A stretch of DNA of 64,000 bases from Ailanthus altissimus. Lineage: Eukaryota; Streptophyta; Magnoliopsida; Sapindales; Simaroubaceae. This document shows positions 1 through 11,058 of this stretch, one piece after another. Within the stretch, counting starts at the first letter, position 1. Every line of letters begins with the position of its first letter. The position numbers were made by a program, and so were the translations under genes. Location: positions 35,151,001 to 35,215,000 of the forward strand of contig OX327683.1 in the NCBI GenBank assembly GCA_946807835.1. Reading direction: 5' to 3'. The notes under the pieces are model-generated. The model made no database searches and was not told the origin of the DNA. It worked only from the letters and a program-made list of their open reading frames with translations.

Positions 1-1812
1 CAAACTTGCAGATCCAAGTTTAGAAAAGAAACTACCAATTCGGTGACTCCCAATTCAATTACACCATCAAGATGGGGAAAACATATGACAGTCTGCAAAA
101 CAAAAACAAAAGTCAATCTGAAAATTAATGTCAGAACAAAAGTTACAAGGTGGAGAGTTCTTCTAACACTTTGGACAACAATGTGTCTAGATTTCATGAA
201 TTCAAGGGGTGTCAATGTAACACAGATACAACAGAATCTTCTACATTTTGGGATATAAGAATTTGTTCCTTTAATGTCGTTTTTGTTTCTGAATTCAAGT
301 TAGTCATGATGCATGTTGTATGTGTGTACCCATATATTAGGGCAGAATTCTGTTAGGAGGGAGCTCTACATACCTGGATAGATGCACTCTACAGACCATG
401 ATCAACAACCAGTCATAGAAAAACAGGTAACAAACACAGAAAGTCAGTATTTTTCTAAGTTTATAACATCAGCATCCACTGCAGTAAAATAACCTTGTCA
501 AACTGAAATAGAACTTGGCAGAGGAAAACCAACCTTGGCCAACAAAGAGCGAGAAAACACTTTACTATCTGCATGTTGAGCATTGCATAACCAGATTATT
601 TCTCCATTTGCTAGTGCTCTTCCCGGCAAACTACACAACAACATGGAAGATGAATTTTATCATCTTATAGTAGGCAAAAATGTAAGTGACTTTAGGCAGA
701 AATGTAAGTAACTTTGATCATTAGAAGGAGATTAGTACCCTTGGCCAGAATTGAATACAAAGGACATGCAAACCAAGTAATACCACTCAGCATCTGTGAG
801 ATCTTCTGGAGACAATGCAGCTGAAGGCCTCTTATTAGCCTGCTCAGTTTCTCCTTCAAGTAAAGACTCGTAAAGCTCTCTTAATTGCTCACTCCTTTGT
901 AAACCTATTTTATCAGCTTTAATTTCCATTGCTTGAACTGTCTTCCTAGTCTTGATGTCTCCGTTATAGTACCCGTCACCCCATTCTAGTACCCTAAAGC
1001 ATGTCAATAAGACCACATTTTCTCAATGTAAGCACAAAGAAGGCGTTATAGTACCCATGTCAATAAGACCACATTTTCTCAATGTAAGCACAAAGAAGGC
1101 GAATATAATTCATGTGAGGAGACGATGTGTAGGCCATTAAGTGTTAGCTAATCAAAAAAGGAAAATCTTTCAGAGGCCATTTGCACTTGAGAGAAACAAA
1201 AACTTCACAATCCATTTTCCCTTTTGCTACAAAAATGACTGCCAACAGGAGTTAATAATAATTCCATCTCTGGCAATATATACTTGAATTAAGTAAACTA
1301 ATTAAGAACCCACCATTTCCTTCAATTTCACAAGAGAAATGCATAACAACACTAAATACTAGGTTAGGTGGTCCACAATTTGGCACCAAAAAAGAAAGTC
1401 TAAATGTGAGATCTTGAAAGTGGTATCCAAAAATGATATACAAGGTAGTAAACATCAAATTTAGCAAATTTAACCAAAAGGAATAAGTCAGCCTGTAGAT
1501 GCTAGTTTCATCAAGTTTCACCTTAGTTATTAGACAGACTACATCATAGTATTACCTGCCGCAGGAAAACCAAACTTTTACTACGAAACAAAGATAGAAG
1601 TTGAGAAATGAGGACAAAATTGCACCCAAATATTACTGGAAAGTATAAAAGAAGTACTTCTAAGAATTGGAAAAACAGATTATATACCCTTGTTGACGAG
1701 TTGATAATGACCAGAAAATTGCATAGCTCCACTGGATACTCCTAACAACCACGGCAAGCTGCTTTCTTAAGTTATCTGGCACCCCCTCCTGCTTCTGGGC
1801 AACATTAGCCAT
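1..1812 (-). CDS. EGL3: GL3/EGL3-type bHLH (MYC-like) transcription factor, 5' part only
   Basis: This is the N-terminal MYC/bHLH domain of a R/GL3/EGL3-class regulator. Such proteins pair with R2R3-MYB and WD40 partners in the nucleus to control flavonoid pigments and epidermal cell fate. Exons read on the minus strand are 1812-1688 (starts MANVAQKQEG), 993-739, 630-534, a 15-nt microexon 388-374 encoding SASIQ, and 92 to the window edge. Phases agree across all junctions and all introns are GT-AG. Diagnostic stretches are QWSYAIFWSLS, VLEWGDGYYNGDIKTRKT, LSPEDLTDAEWYYLVCMSF and LANGEIIWLCNAQHADSKVF. The start at 1812 is the first Met in frame before the conserved domain. The exact end of the last exon is not resolved: similarity fades after GVIELGVTELV, where a GT donor is possible. 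The acidic middle and the bHLH helices lie left of the window. GL3/EGL3 fits better than TT8, but orthology is not proven. Confidence 0.88.
1000..1101. repeat. Short tandem duplication in intron 1 of the bHLH gene
   Basis: A 46-bp stretch beginning CATGTCAATAAGACCAC occurs at 1000-1045 and again at 1056-1101 without visible change. The 10-11 bases between the copies (TTATAGTACCC) also occur inside exon 2 at 964-974, so the duplication seems to have copied a little exon sequence into the intron next to the acceptor site. Confidence 0.85.
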
Positions 1813-3001
1813 TGACAGACACAAATATCACTAAATTTAACTTATACAAGTGAAAAAACCCATCAACGCAGTGGTCAGCAGAAAAAGGCTTGGCCTTTCG
1901 GTAGAGTGAGAACTGAAAAAGAGAACCCCGGTAATATTCTGTCAACAAATTTTAGCTCAGTAACCACTGACTAACCAATCACACTTTGCTCATACCAACT
2001 ATGGTAAGACTTTGATACAGCATTGAATATAGTAGTCTGGCTATGACACTAGAAGAAAGGAAAGTTCAAAATTGTACTTGTATTGGTCTTCTTTTAAAAA
2101 TATGGTGGGTCATCAGACAATTAAAATATGAAACTAATGAAATAATATATTCTGCTTATTGCATAATATAGTACAACCTTCTTTATGAAGATTATCAACT
2201 ATACTAGAATAATGTTGACTAAGCTCTCAATCTTTTTTTTATTCTCCTTTGGAATTCAACTAATCGTATTGATATTTAATATGATGTTGAAACCAAAATG
2301 GCGAAGTAACTTTTTTTTAATACAAAACAAAAATTTTATTAATAGAATAAATTGATATAAAAATTAATTTACTTTTAACTATAATTATTTATTTTTATCA
2401 TAATTTGGTCTATTAATTTATTTTTATTAATGTAAAACAAAAATTTTCATACACGAGAATGTAAACAAAGAATATCATTTATATACATACACATAATTCA
2501 AATACTCCATATTTGGTTCTTTTTAGTTGAATAAATTTTTCAATCAATATTACATTGGTAAAATTTAAAGAATTGCAATACAAATAATTAACTATTATAA
2601 TAAAATAAACTTTAAATAAAATTATTCTATATCTAGATCTGAGTGACATAACATAAAAAAATATGAGATTTAAAATTAATACTAAATTAAAATAATTAGC
2701 AATACAAATATTAAAACATATTTATTAAGATAAAATATGTACAAACAAATAAAAAAACTAGGGTAGGAAACAAATGCACTATTACTAGATCCAAGATAAG
2801 AGTCATCTCTTCAACTACCGCGTATAGAGATAGTAAAATCTGAATTTGAGTATGAGTTTTGTGGAACTTGGATTTGATTTTTTTGTATGAAATCATAACT
2901 CGAATTTTTTTAGGGCAGGTTAGATTCGGGTCTAAACCCAAATTTTTTTCTTCTATTTTTTAATTTTATATTAAATTTAAACTTTTGAGATATTTATTAA
3001 T
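1813..3001. other. Upstream region of the bHLH gene, no gene seen
   Basis: The first few hundred bases should hold the leader and promoter of the minus-strand bHLH gene. From about 2100 the sequence becomes very AT-rich with homopolymer runs. No coding exon, tRNA or element with clear ends was recognised. Confidence 0.5.
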
Positions 3002-3667
3002 GGTGGACAAAAAAGTCCTTAAACTGAAAATACCATATCAAATTAAACTGGGTGGTTCGATTCAGTATCAGAGTATAAAAAATAACCGCTTAATTTTTTT
3101 TCGGTGCCTGAATAAATTCATATCAGTTTGGATTTTTAATTTCGATCCCCGAAAATATCAAATTGAATCGAATAATATAAATAAAATTTTACACAACTTT
3201 TTCATATAATTTATTTAGTGGTTTTAATTTTTAATAGTTTTTAACTTATTTAGTTTATAAACTTGAACTAATTTAGTGTTTAAAAGTCGATGATCACTTT
3301 ATTTATTTAAATAGATTTAAATTTTAATATTTTTTTAACTTATTTAGTTCATAAATTTTTAATTATTTCGGTGCTTAAAATTGATGGACACTTTATTTAT
3401 TTAGATGAACTTTAATTTTTAATATATTTTTAACTTGTTTAGTTCATAGACTTTTATTAATTTAGTATTTAAATTTGACATACACTTTTTTTCATTATTT
3501 TTTGTATGAAATTTATCTTTTACATATATAGTTTTAATCTTTTAAAAAATATTTAGGAGATCAAATCGAATTAATTCAGTATGGTTCAATACTAAAAATT
3601 AAATTTTGATTTTTTTTGTATAGTTTGATTCTAAAAAATACCGAACCAAAACGTATCGCGTCCACCC
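3002..3667. repeat. Possible non-autonomous inverted-repeat DNA element containing degenerate tandem repeats
   Basis: The left end reads GGTGGACAAAAAAGTCC and the right end is its approximate inverse (CGCGTCCACCC). Both are followed inward by AT-rich text resembling GGTTCGGTTT. Inside, at 3209-3302, 3302-3396 and 3396-3488, three diverged units of about 94 bp each carry the pattern TTATTTAG ... AACTTATTTAG ... CACTTTAT. No target duplication is certain, so the assignment to a DNA transposon is tentative. The tandem units are clearer than the outer ends. Confidence 0.35.
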
Positions 3668-5534
3668 TTAGTATTTACTTTATAAAGCAATTGTTAGTCA
3701 TATAAATTAAAGGTTAGAAATTTTATGAATTAATTTGTATTTTTTCTTAAAAAGAAAACAAAATACAGATCCAAAACGAATTTATGAGTTAAACATGAGT
3801 TGAAAAAATAGAATTTTTTTTTAAATCCATATTTTTCAAACTCAGGCTAATTTAAGTTTTCGAATTTTTTTAAATCATAGTCTCGATTCAAATTAAATTG
3901 TCATCCCTAACCACACACTACCACAATAAATAAAGTGTGAAGGAATTAAAACAAGAGAGGTATAAGTATTGCAACTTGGTAAACTAATAGAATTACAATA
4001 TTGCACCATATTCTAAATATTTTCTATTGTGTCTTAGAATGAAAAAATTAAAATCAAAATCTTTTTTTTTTTTATAAACTTGGAACTTAGATTTTTCTGG
4101 ACCAAATTCAGGTAATTTAGATTCAGATTTAAATTTTAATTTTTTAATTTTTTTTTTTAAGTTAAATTAAACTTTTAAAGTATTTATTTTATAAAATAAT
4201 TGTTAAAATTATATATATATATATATATAAAGATTAGTAATCTTAAGAATTAATTTGTAATTTTTTATATAAAAAAAAAAATTAAATCCAAACCAAGTTT
4301 AGGTAATTTGGATCCAACTCAAATCTAAATTTTTTAAACCCAAACTAGATCGAGTTTCAAATTCAAATTTAAATATAAACTAAATTATTATTCTTAATTA
4401 TGTCATTAGTAAAAACTCATTTCGCGTGTTGGCAATATTCCAATTTATATTAATTTCTTTACTTCTTTTTTTCTCAGAACTACAACAAAGAAAATAAGAA
4501 AGAAAATTAGGGGCAGCTGTTAACTTTTTCAATGTGTTAATAAGTTTAGTTTTTAATAAAGCAATTGTTTAAAAAAAATATTAATAAAGCAAGTAACTTA
4601 TATTGACGTTAACAGTTTAATAGTAAATGTAAAAATTCATTAAAACACTTTACTAATACGACAAAACAAAAAGGCGCCTGAAGAGGAAATCTTTATTCAA
4701 GGCACTGTATGTGTGTTGGTACGCAAATTATAACTCATGTCCTCTCCATAATTTATTTCTTGTTTTTCTCTCTTTATTTCAAGATTTACTGCGTTTAATT
4801 ATAAAAACAATTACTGCACTGGAACTTCCGTGTTCATCAACTATCTTCACTTGTTAACTGTCTACAATAGGATTTATATTTTTCATAAGAGAGGGAGAGT
4901 TTTTTTTTATGCAAATATTTGCACGTTTTTTAAATATAAATTTAATTACAAATTAATTTATAAAAAAATTACTAGTAATATTTTACAAATTCATATTTTG
5001 AAAACATATCGACGCCTACATCTAACAAATAATTAAGAGGTTTGAATTAATTTATTGTTGAAGAAAAATAGGGAAAAAGTGTGGAGATATATATAGATGG
5101 TGAAAAAATATTTAATACATAATATAATAAGTATAAAAACAAAAAAAAATAATAATAAAAAAGTTATACAAATAAATGTGTGTTTCTTTTTTTCTTTTTT
5201 TTAGAAAATACATTTTTGTTTCAAGATAGGTTACACATATTGTTTTTTTTTTTCATAAATATATTATTTACCTCCACTAATCAAATGACATACAAGAGTT
5301 GAGCTTTAATGCGTAACAAAACACTACTTAAATTTGTTTATATTGTGCATCAACAAAAGCAAACTCAAATACCCTGTAACTTTTTAAGCGTACTAGGTTC
5401 AATATATTATCTTTTCAGCAGAACAGTAGCAACAATAATATAGTGGTGAATTTAATTTTAAAAAATTGTTATTTTTATTTTTACTATTTAAAATATATAT
5501 ATTGTCTTAATAATGTGTAAATAGCACAAATAAG
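3668..5534. other. AT-rich spacer, no gene seen
   Basis: Low-complexity AT-rich DNA with an AT dinucleotide run at about 4210-4229. Open frames here are short and have no recognisable protein. Stretches near 3770-3900 and 4080-4380 share loosely repeated text built around AAATTCAAACTC, probably old transposon debris. Confidence 0.5.
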
Positions 5535-6028
5535 TGTCAAGTCTCACTTTAAATAAAAATTAAATAGATCTTTAATATATAAAAGTGGATATAAAGCATT
5601 AATTAATTGACAATTATTTTTTATTAATGACAAATGTCTGACTTGTAACAAGTGGTATCAAATTCGATTTAAAGGCTTTAAAAATTGTTTTAATGAAAAT
5701 TACCACGTGGGATATAGGTCCTCAATTCAATCAGAGACATGGGTAATACAGGCTAAGTGAGTGATAAAAATTCAGTGTCTCAAGTCTCAATAAAGATTAT
5801 CACGTAGGTAATGAGTCTCTTAACCTTCGAGAGATGGACAATACGGACTAAGTTGGTCATTAAGTATGGGTCACACCATGACGAGAGCATTACGTGGTTG
5901 GATGGGGGAGAATGTCACTTCTCACATTTAATAAAAATTTGATGGATCTTAAGTATATAAAAATAGGTATACAGTATTATTTAACAAGCTAGTCTTTTGG
6001 GTTAATAACAAGCGTTTGAATTGTGACA
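5535..6028 (+). mobile_element. TRIM (terminal-repeat retrotransposon in miniature), complete
   Basis: Two terminal repeats of exactly 116 bp each flank a 262-bp interior. The left repeat is 5535-5650 (TGTCAAGTCTCAC ... GACTTGTAACA) and the right is 5913-6028 (TGTCACTTCTCAC ... GAATTGTGACA). Both begin TG and end CA. Directly after the left repeat, TGGTATCAAATTC (5653-5665) matches a primer-binding site for initiator tRNA-Met. Directly before the right repeat is the polypurine tract GATGGGGGAGAA (5901-5912). The interior has no coding capacity and contains two diverged copies of a unit of about 85 bp (CACGTGGGATA ... GGCTAAGT and CACGTAGGTAA ... GACTAAGT). The repeats differ at many positions, so the insertion is old. 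Flanks ATAAG and CAAGA give at best an imperfect target duplication. Confidence 0.85.
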
Positions 6029-7468
6029 CAAGACATTTATGTATATTTCAATTTGCAACATATCTCTCTATACACTTCTTTATTCATAATTATTAGATTG
6101 AAGTTTGAATTTGATCGATAATTTAAAATAAATTATTACTATTTAAAAAAGAAAAAATGACATTTTAAGCTCTAAATTTGGTGAAAGTGTTCAATAATTT
6201 AAAATAAAATATTACTATTTTAAAAAAATAACATTTTTACCTCTTAATTTGGTGAAAGTGGCAATTTATTCATTTATTTTTTAAAATTATATATTTATGC
6301 TCTCCATTAATTTTTTAGTTAAATTAAATTGTAATAAAAGTAGTATAGTTTTTTTACTCATAAAAAACACATAGCACAATCTCAATGGCACTGAACAACA
6401 TTGACCGATGTTGATAAACTGTTGATCGGTGTTGACTGAGCGTTAATCAACCATTGACTGGCACCGAACCGATTCATCGTAGATACCAATGAATTCTAAA
6501 TTTTGTGATATAAGTAAATACGATGTTATTTTCATCATTGGAGCACCGGAGAAACATCAAAATTAGTAAAAAAAAATAATAGGACCATCACTTTTTTTAA
6601 TAATTTAAAGTTATTATGATACTTCGTTGGTGAAAATAATTTTGTATTGCATAGATCGTAAAATTTTAAGTCTGACGATGTTTACAATTAATCAATTTGA
6701 TATCAATCAACACAAATTAATATTGGTTAACCGTCAACTAATAACAGTTAAGAATATTATAATAGTTATAACATTTTTTATAAGCTTAACATAAAAAATA
6801 TTAACGGTAAGGTGTAAATAGATAATTTTATAAATTGAGTTAGTAAATTACTACTTTTACTAAATCTTAAATTTAAAGTATCTTTTTTTTTCTTTAAAAA
6901 TAAAACAGAATCAATTCATTAAAATAAATATATATGTAAAATTATATTTCCTCCCACAACAAGCACCGTTATATGTCTTTAATTAAAATGAGCGTCGGCT
7001 TTTAATTTATTTTGAACTTTCTCCAATATACAGCAAGACAATTTAACCTAGAAAATTGACCGGTTACATTTTGATTGCCGAAATTGAAATGTTAGGTAGA
7101 AATAATGAATGGAGCCCATCTTGACAAAATAAAAGTGATCCAGAAAAATGCAATACTGTCAGTCATCAAGACCTTTGTCGGTGATTTTCCTTCGTCTTTT
7201 TTACCATCCGGCTTTGTTGGGACTTGGGAATTAAGTTTACTATTCGTCCAGTACCCCTAATCAACTGTGATAATTTGAAAAATCACATTCACAACAATGC
7301 GAATTATGTTACCATTTCCTCCCTCAGTATTCACGAGATCAAAATACTCTTTTACTTTTTTTACTGCTTTCACCGAGTTGCAGTGGCCTCACTGGTCATG
7401 GCTCAGGGTCACCGCCCTTAATTATTTCGCCATCGTTGTCGTTGTTGCTTTACTTACTCAATGCCTAC
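6029..7468. other. Spacer before the gypsy-type element, no confident gene
   Basis: AT-rich up to about 6950, then more balanced. Between 7297 and 7468 there is an open frame that the retrotransposon at 7469 interrupts. I do not recognise the protein. Confidence 0.4.
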
Positions 7469-7999
7469 TGTCACGCCCCAAATATTCTCAAGCAATTACT
7501 CGAACATTTGGCGCGCGACAGAACCACCAAGGGAGGGCTTAGTCCATTTTGGGTTAAATGGGCTAGAACTTCTAGAAGGCCCAATGGATTTGGGTTGATG
7601 CCACATGTGTGTGGTAGGTGGGGGAGTTTTCTAGAAAAGGCATATTCCTTGGATATACTTTTGAGTAGTTGGCATCTTTGGAATATCCCTTAGCATATTC
7701 CCCTCTTTAGATTTGGACCCTTGGATTAGAGTTAATCCTAGCCGTCCATTGTATATAGCTTTAGCTATAAATAGGTGGAGTTCTCATTTGAGAAACAATC
7801 CTTCAAATTGTAGAAATACTCTTAGCTTGTAAGTGTATAGCTTTGTAATCTCTCTTTAGTAATAAAATACGAGAGCATTCTCTCAAACACTCGGTGTGCT
7901 TCTTCTTCATCTCTTTCTTTGGTTAATTGGGGTCTTGTAGGCTGCTTAGCACTAGCAAGTGTCTAAGGCCGCACGGTTTCGAGAGATCGGGTCGTGACA
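7469..7999 (+). repeat. 5' LTR of the gypsy-type element
   Basis: 531 bp, TG...CA. It contains a TATA-like CTATAAATAGG near 7767 and a possible polyadenylation signal AATAAA near 7861, giving the usual U3-R-U5 order. Confidence 0.95.
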
Positions 8000-8026
8000 A
8001 GTGGTATCAGAGCGGGTTCAAAGAAG

Positions 8027-10657
8027 ATGGTGAAGGGAGTTGCTGGAACATCGGGGATTACTCAAGGGAAGGGTAGAGACCCCAAAGCTAGGAGACATGG
8101 GAGTATTTCGCCAGAAAAGTTCGTTGATCCGAACCATGATCTAGGGGACATGGTTATGAGGCTCGGTGGTGCTGTGAGCAAGGCAACAGATCGCCTTGGG
8201 GAGTTGGAGGAGCAAGTCCAGAATGTCGAGGTGGGCCTCGATACTCAAGGTGACGAGCTGCGCTCCCTCATCGAAAGCTCCATTGACGAGCATGCTGTCA
8301 AGCAACGGGACTGGATCAAGGCTTTTCAGGAGAAGGTTTACAACACCATGGACAAAGTTCAAGCCCAAGTAGAAGAGCTACGAAAGGGGTTTGAAGGTGT
8401 CAAGGAGGATGTGGTGTTGTGCAAGCGAGCGGTCGCTAATGGCGTAGCTACTCAAACTGCGGTGGCTGCACCAAGGGTCGAGGCCCCTAAACCGAAGGAG
8501 TTTAGCGGCAGACGGGATGCCAAGGAGCTTGACAACTTCTTTTGGCAAATGGAGAGGTATTTCGGCGCTATGGGCGTGCGGGACGAACACAAGGTAAGTA
8601 CCGCAACTTTATACCTTTCCGATCATGCAATTCTGTGGTGGCGTAGGAAAAGCGAGGAGATTCGCAAGGGTACCTGCACCATAGACACATGGGATGAATT
8701 GCAACGGGAGTTAAAACGCCAATTCTATCCGGAGAATGTGGCGCATGACGCTCGCAAGCGGTTGAAGGAGTTGAAACAAACGAAGTCCATTGGGGAGTAC
8801 GTAGAGGAGTACTCTTTGTTGATGCTGCAAATCCGCAACATGACCGAGGAGGACTTGTTGTTCAATTTCCTGGACGGTTTACAATCCTGGGCAGCCAATG
8901 AGTTGAAGCGGCGTGGAGTGCAGAATATATCCGACGCCCTTACAATGGCGGAGACGCTCATGGATTACCGCAAGGGGGATTCGGGAAAGTCCAGAAATTC
9001 TAAACCCAATCACAGCAAGGGTGGGGAAGCCAAGCAGTTTCAGCCTCCGGAGAGCAAGGAGGAAAAAGGCAAACCGCCCAAGTGGAAGGAGCAGAAACGC
9101 AACGGCCATAGAGGTAATGGTCCGAAGTCTAACTGTTTTCTCTGCGATGGGGATCATTGGGTGAAGGACTGTCCGAAAAAGAAGGCTTTCAATGCAATGT
9201 ACGAGGCAAAATACGAGGGCGAACAGAGCCGTATGGGTTGCATGCAGCTGTTCAATTCCCTCAAAGCCAAGCGGCGTGCAGATGCGCCAACGGGGACGGC
9301 GCTCATGTACATTGAAGCCTATGTCAATTGCATTAAGACTCAAGTGTTAGTTGATACGGGGGCTACGCACAATTTCATTAAGCGTGCGGAAGCGGAACGC
9401 TTGGGCCTTTATGTGGAAAAAGGAGAGGGATACCTCAAGTCCGTGAATGCAAGAGCCAAGCCGCTGGATGGGATGGTTCGTGGAGCTGAAATTCACATTG
9501 GCAAATGGCACGGTGAGGTAAACTTCTCAGTAGCACCTCTCGATGATTTTGATGTGGTGCTAGGTATGGAGTTCTTACGGCAGTACAACGTAGTGTTACT
9601 TCCTCAACACAACTATATGTGTATTTTGGAAGGAGGGCCTCGAATGATACCAACGGTAGACATGCCCAAGGGTGGGCGATCCAAGCCAAACGCCAAGGTC
9701 CTTTCCGCAATGCAACTAAGGGTAGATGCTGGGCGCAAAGGAGGGTTACATTCAGCCTCAACAACGGGGGTGGATGATGCGGCAAATGGGGGCAAGGATG
9801 AATTACCGAAGGTTGTTGCAGAAGTGCTCGGGGAGCACAATGGGGTCAAGCCTACTGTCATACCGGAAGAACCGCCTTCAAGAGATGTAATTGAGGGCAA
9901 GTTGGAGCTTGAGATTACGCTTCCAACTATGGGGTCGACGCCTCCATCGGAGATGGGAGAGTTGCAGGGGCAGCTCGAGGAGTTGTTGGATGCGGGTGTC
10001 ATCCAAAAGTCCAAGGTGTCACATGATGTGCAGTTTCAGCACAAGGAGTGGGTCGAAGACAAGCAGCGGCGTGTCAAGCCTAGTGCGGGGGACTTGGTGA
10101 TGGAGATGATACTTCCACCACAACGCAAGTCAGCACGCCCACTTCACAAAGGCCTTGATCGTGGGGACGAGGGGCTAAGGTTGATTGCCAAGAGAGTTGA
10201 CAACGTCTCGCAAAAGGTAGAGTTGCCTTCGAGACAGCGGCAGTGGCGACATCAGGTGCATTCCGCAAGCTGTTGGGAGCCGTACCGTGGAGGTACGGGA
10301 GATGCAGTATTTGAGCCACACAACCGGGAACCTTTGGGGATTTCCACACACCATGACAAAGGGGAACAACTTAGGACGAGTCTTGAGTACTTTGACGAGT
10401 GGAAAGGGTTGCCGGATGGGAGAGCACGCTTGGGACACGAGAGCGCACAGCCAGAGTTTGCAGAACGGGGTGCGCAAGTTCCAGCGAAGACGCGACGAGG
10501 GCGTCGCGTGAATTTGGTGGGGGAGAATGTCACGCCCCAAATATTCTCAAGCAATTACTCGAACATTTGGCGCGCGACAGAACCACCAAGGGAGGGCTTA
10601 GTCCATTTTGGGTTAAATGGGCTAGAACTTCTAGAAGGCCCAATGGATTTGGGTTGA
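8027..10657 (+). CDS. Gag-protease polyprotein fused in frame to an integrase C-terminal remnant
   Basis: A single open frame of 876 codons from the ATG at 8027, the first Met after the primer-binding site. Order of parts: coiled-coil-rich N terminus (about residues 35-140); retrotransposon gag domain (about 165-320, with AILWWRRKSEEI and QLKRQFYPENVA-like text); zinc knuckle CX2CX3HX4C at about residue 370 (CFLCDGDHWVKDC); retropepsin-type protease with the active-site motif VDTGATHNF near residue 443. At about residues 650-665 the start of reverse transcriptase (ELLDAGVIQKSK) stops abruptly, and at about nt 10015-10020 the frame continues with an integrase C-terminal module (RRVKPSAGDLVM, VSQKVELP, FDEWKGLPDG). 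The stop codon lies inside the 3' LTR. About 2.5 kb of pol is absent, judged from full-length gypsy elements. Confidence 0.9.
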   Translation: MVKGVAGTSGITQGKGRDPKARRHGSISPEKFVDPNHDLGDMVMRLGGAVSKATDRLGELEEQVQNVEVGLDTQGDELRSLIESSIDEHAVKQRDWIKAFQEKVYNTMDKVQAQVEELRKGFEGVKEDVVLCKRAVANGVATQTAVAAPRVEAPKPKEFSGRRDAKELDNFFWQMERYFGAMGVRDEHKVSTATLYLSDHAILWWRRKSEEIRKGTCTIDTWDELQRELKRQFYPENVAHDARKRLKELKQTKSIGEYVEEYSLLMLQIRNMTEEDLLFNFLDGLQSWAANELKRRGVQNISDALTMAETLMDYRKGDSGKSRNSKPNHSKGGEAKQFQPPESKEEKGKPPKWKEQKRNGHRGNGPKSNCFLCDGDHWVKDCPKKKAFNAMYEAKYEGEQSRMGCMQLFNSLKAKRRADAPTGTALMYIEAYVNCIKTQVLVDTGATHNFIKRAEAERLGLYVEKGEGYLKSVNARAKPLDGMVRGAEIHIGKWHGEVNFSVAPLDDFDVVLGMEFLRQYNVVLLPQHNYMCILEGGPRMIPTVDMPKGGRSKPNAKVLSAMQLRVDAGRKGGLHSASTTGVDDAANGGKDELPKVVAEVLGEHNGVKPTVIPEEPPSRDVIEGKLELEITLPTMGSTPPSEMGELQGQLEELLDAGVIQKSKVSHDVQFQHKEWVEDKQRRVKPSAGDLVMEMILPPQRKSARPLHKGLDRGDEGLRLIAKRVDNVSQKVELPSRQRQWRHQVHSASCWEPYRGGTGDAVFEPHNREPLGISTHHDKGEQLRTSLEYFDEWKGLPDGRARLGHESAQPEFAERGAQVPAKTRRGRRVNLVGENVTPQIFSSNYSNIWRATEPPREGLVHFGLNGLELLEGPMDLG

Positions 10658-11058
10658 TGCCACATGTGTGTGGTAGGTGGGGGAGTTTTCTAGAAAAGGC
10701 ATATTCCTTGGATATACTTTTGAGTAGTTGGCATCTTTGGAATATCCCTTAGCATATTCCCCTCTTTAGATTTGGACCCTTGGATTAGAGTTAATCCTAG
10801 CCGTCCATTGTATATAGCTTTAGCTATAAATAGGTGGAGTTCTCATTTGAGAAACAATCCTTCAAATTGTAGAAATACTCTTAGCTTGTAAGTGTATAGC
10901 TTTGTAATCTCTCTTTAGTAATAAAATACGAGAGCATTCTCTCAAACACTCGGTGTGCTTCTTCTTCATCTCTTTCTTTGGTTAATTGGGGTCTTGTAGG
11001 CTGCTTAGCACTAGCAAGTGTCTAAGGCCGCACGGTTTCGAGAGATCGGGTCGTGACA
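10528..11058 (+). repeat. 3' LTR of the gypsy-type element
   Basis: 531 bp and, read by eye against 7469-7999, without any difference. The last codons of the element's reading frame run into its first 130 bp. Confidence 0.95.

Larger units (their letters stand above)
7469..11058 (+). mobile_element. Young, internally deleted Ty3/gypsy-type LTR retrotransposon
   Basis: The element has 531-bp LTRs (7469-7999 and 10528-11058) that look identical by eye. Each starts TGTCACG and ends CGTGACA, a 7-bp terminal inverted repeat. A primer-binding site TGGTATCAGAGC (8002-8013) for initiator tRNA-Met follows the left LTR, and a polypurine tract (about 10517-10527, GGTGGGGGAGAA) precedes the right one. 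Flanking CTAC at 7465-7468 and 11059-11062 is a plausible 4-bp target duplication. The interior codes for gag and protease, then jumps to the last part of integrase. Reverse transcriptase, RNase H and the integrase core are missing, so the copy cannot move by itself. The matching LTRs imply a recent insertion, presumably with proteins supplied by a full-length relative. Confidence 0.95.

Noticed and set aside
1046..1101. Possible CRISPR-like direct repeats
   Set aside because: Only two copies, in a plant intron; an ordinary tandem duplication.
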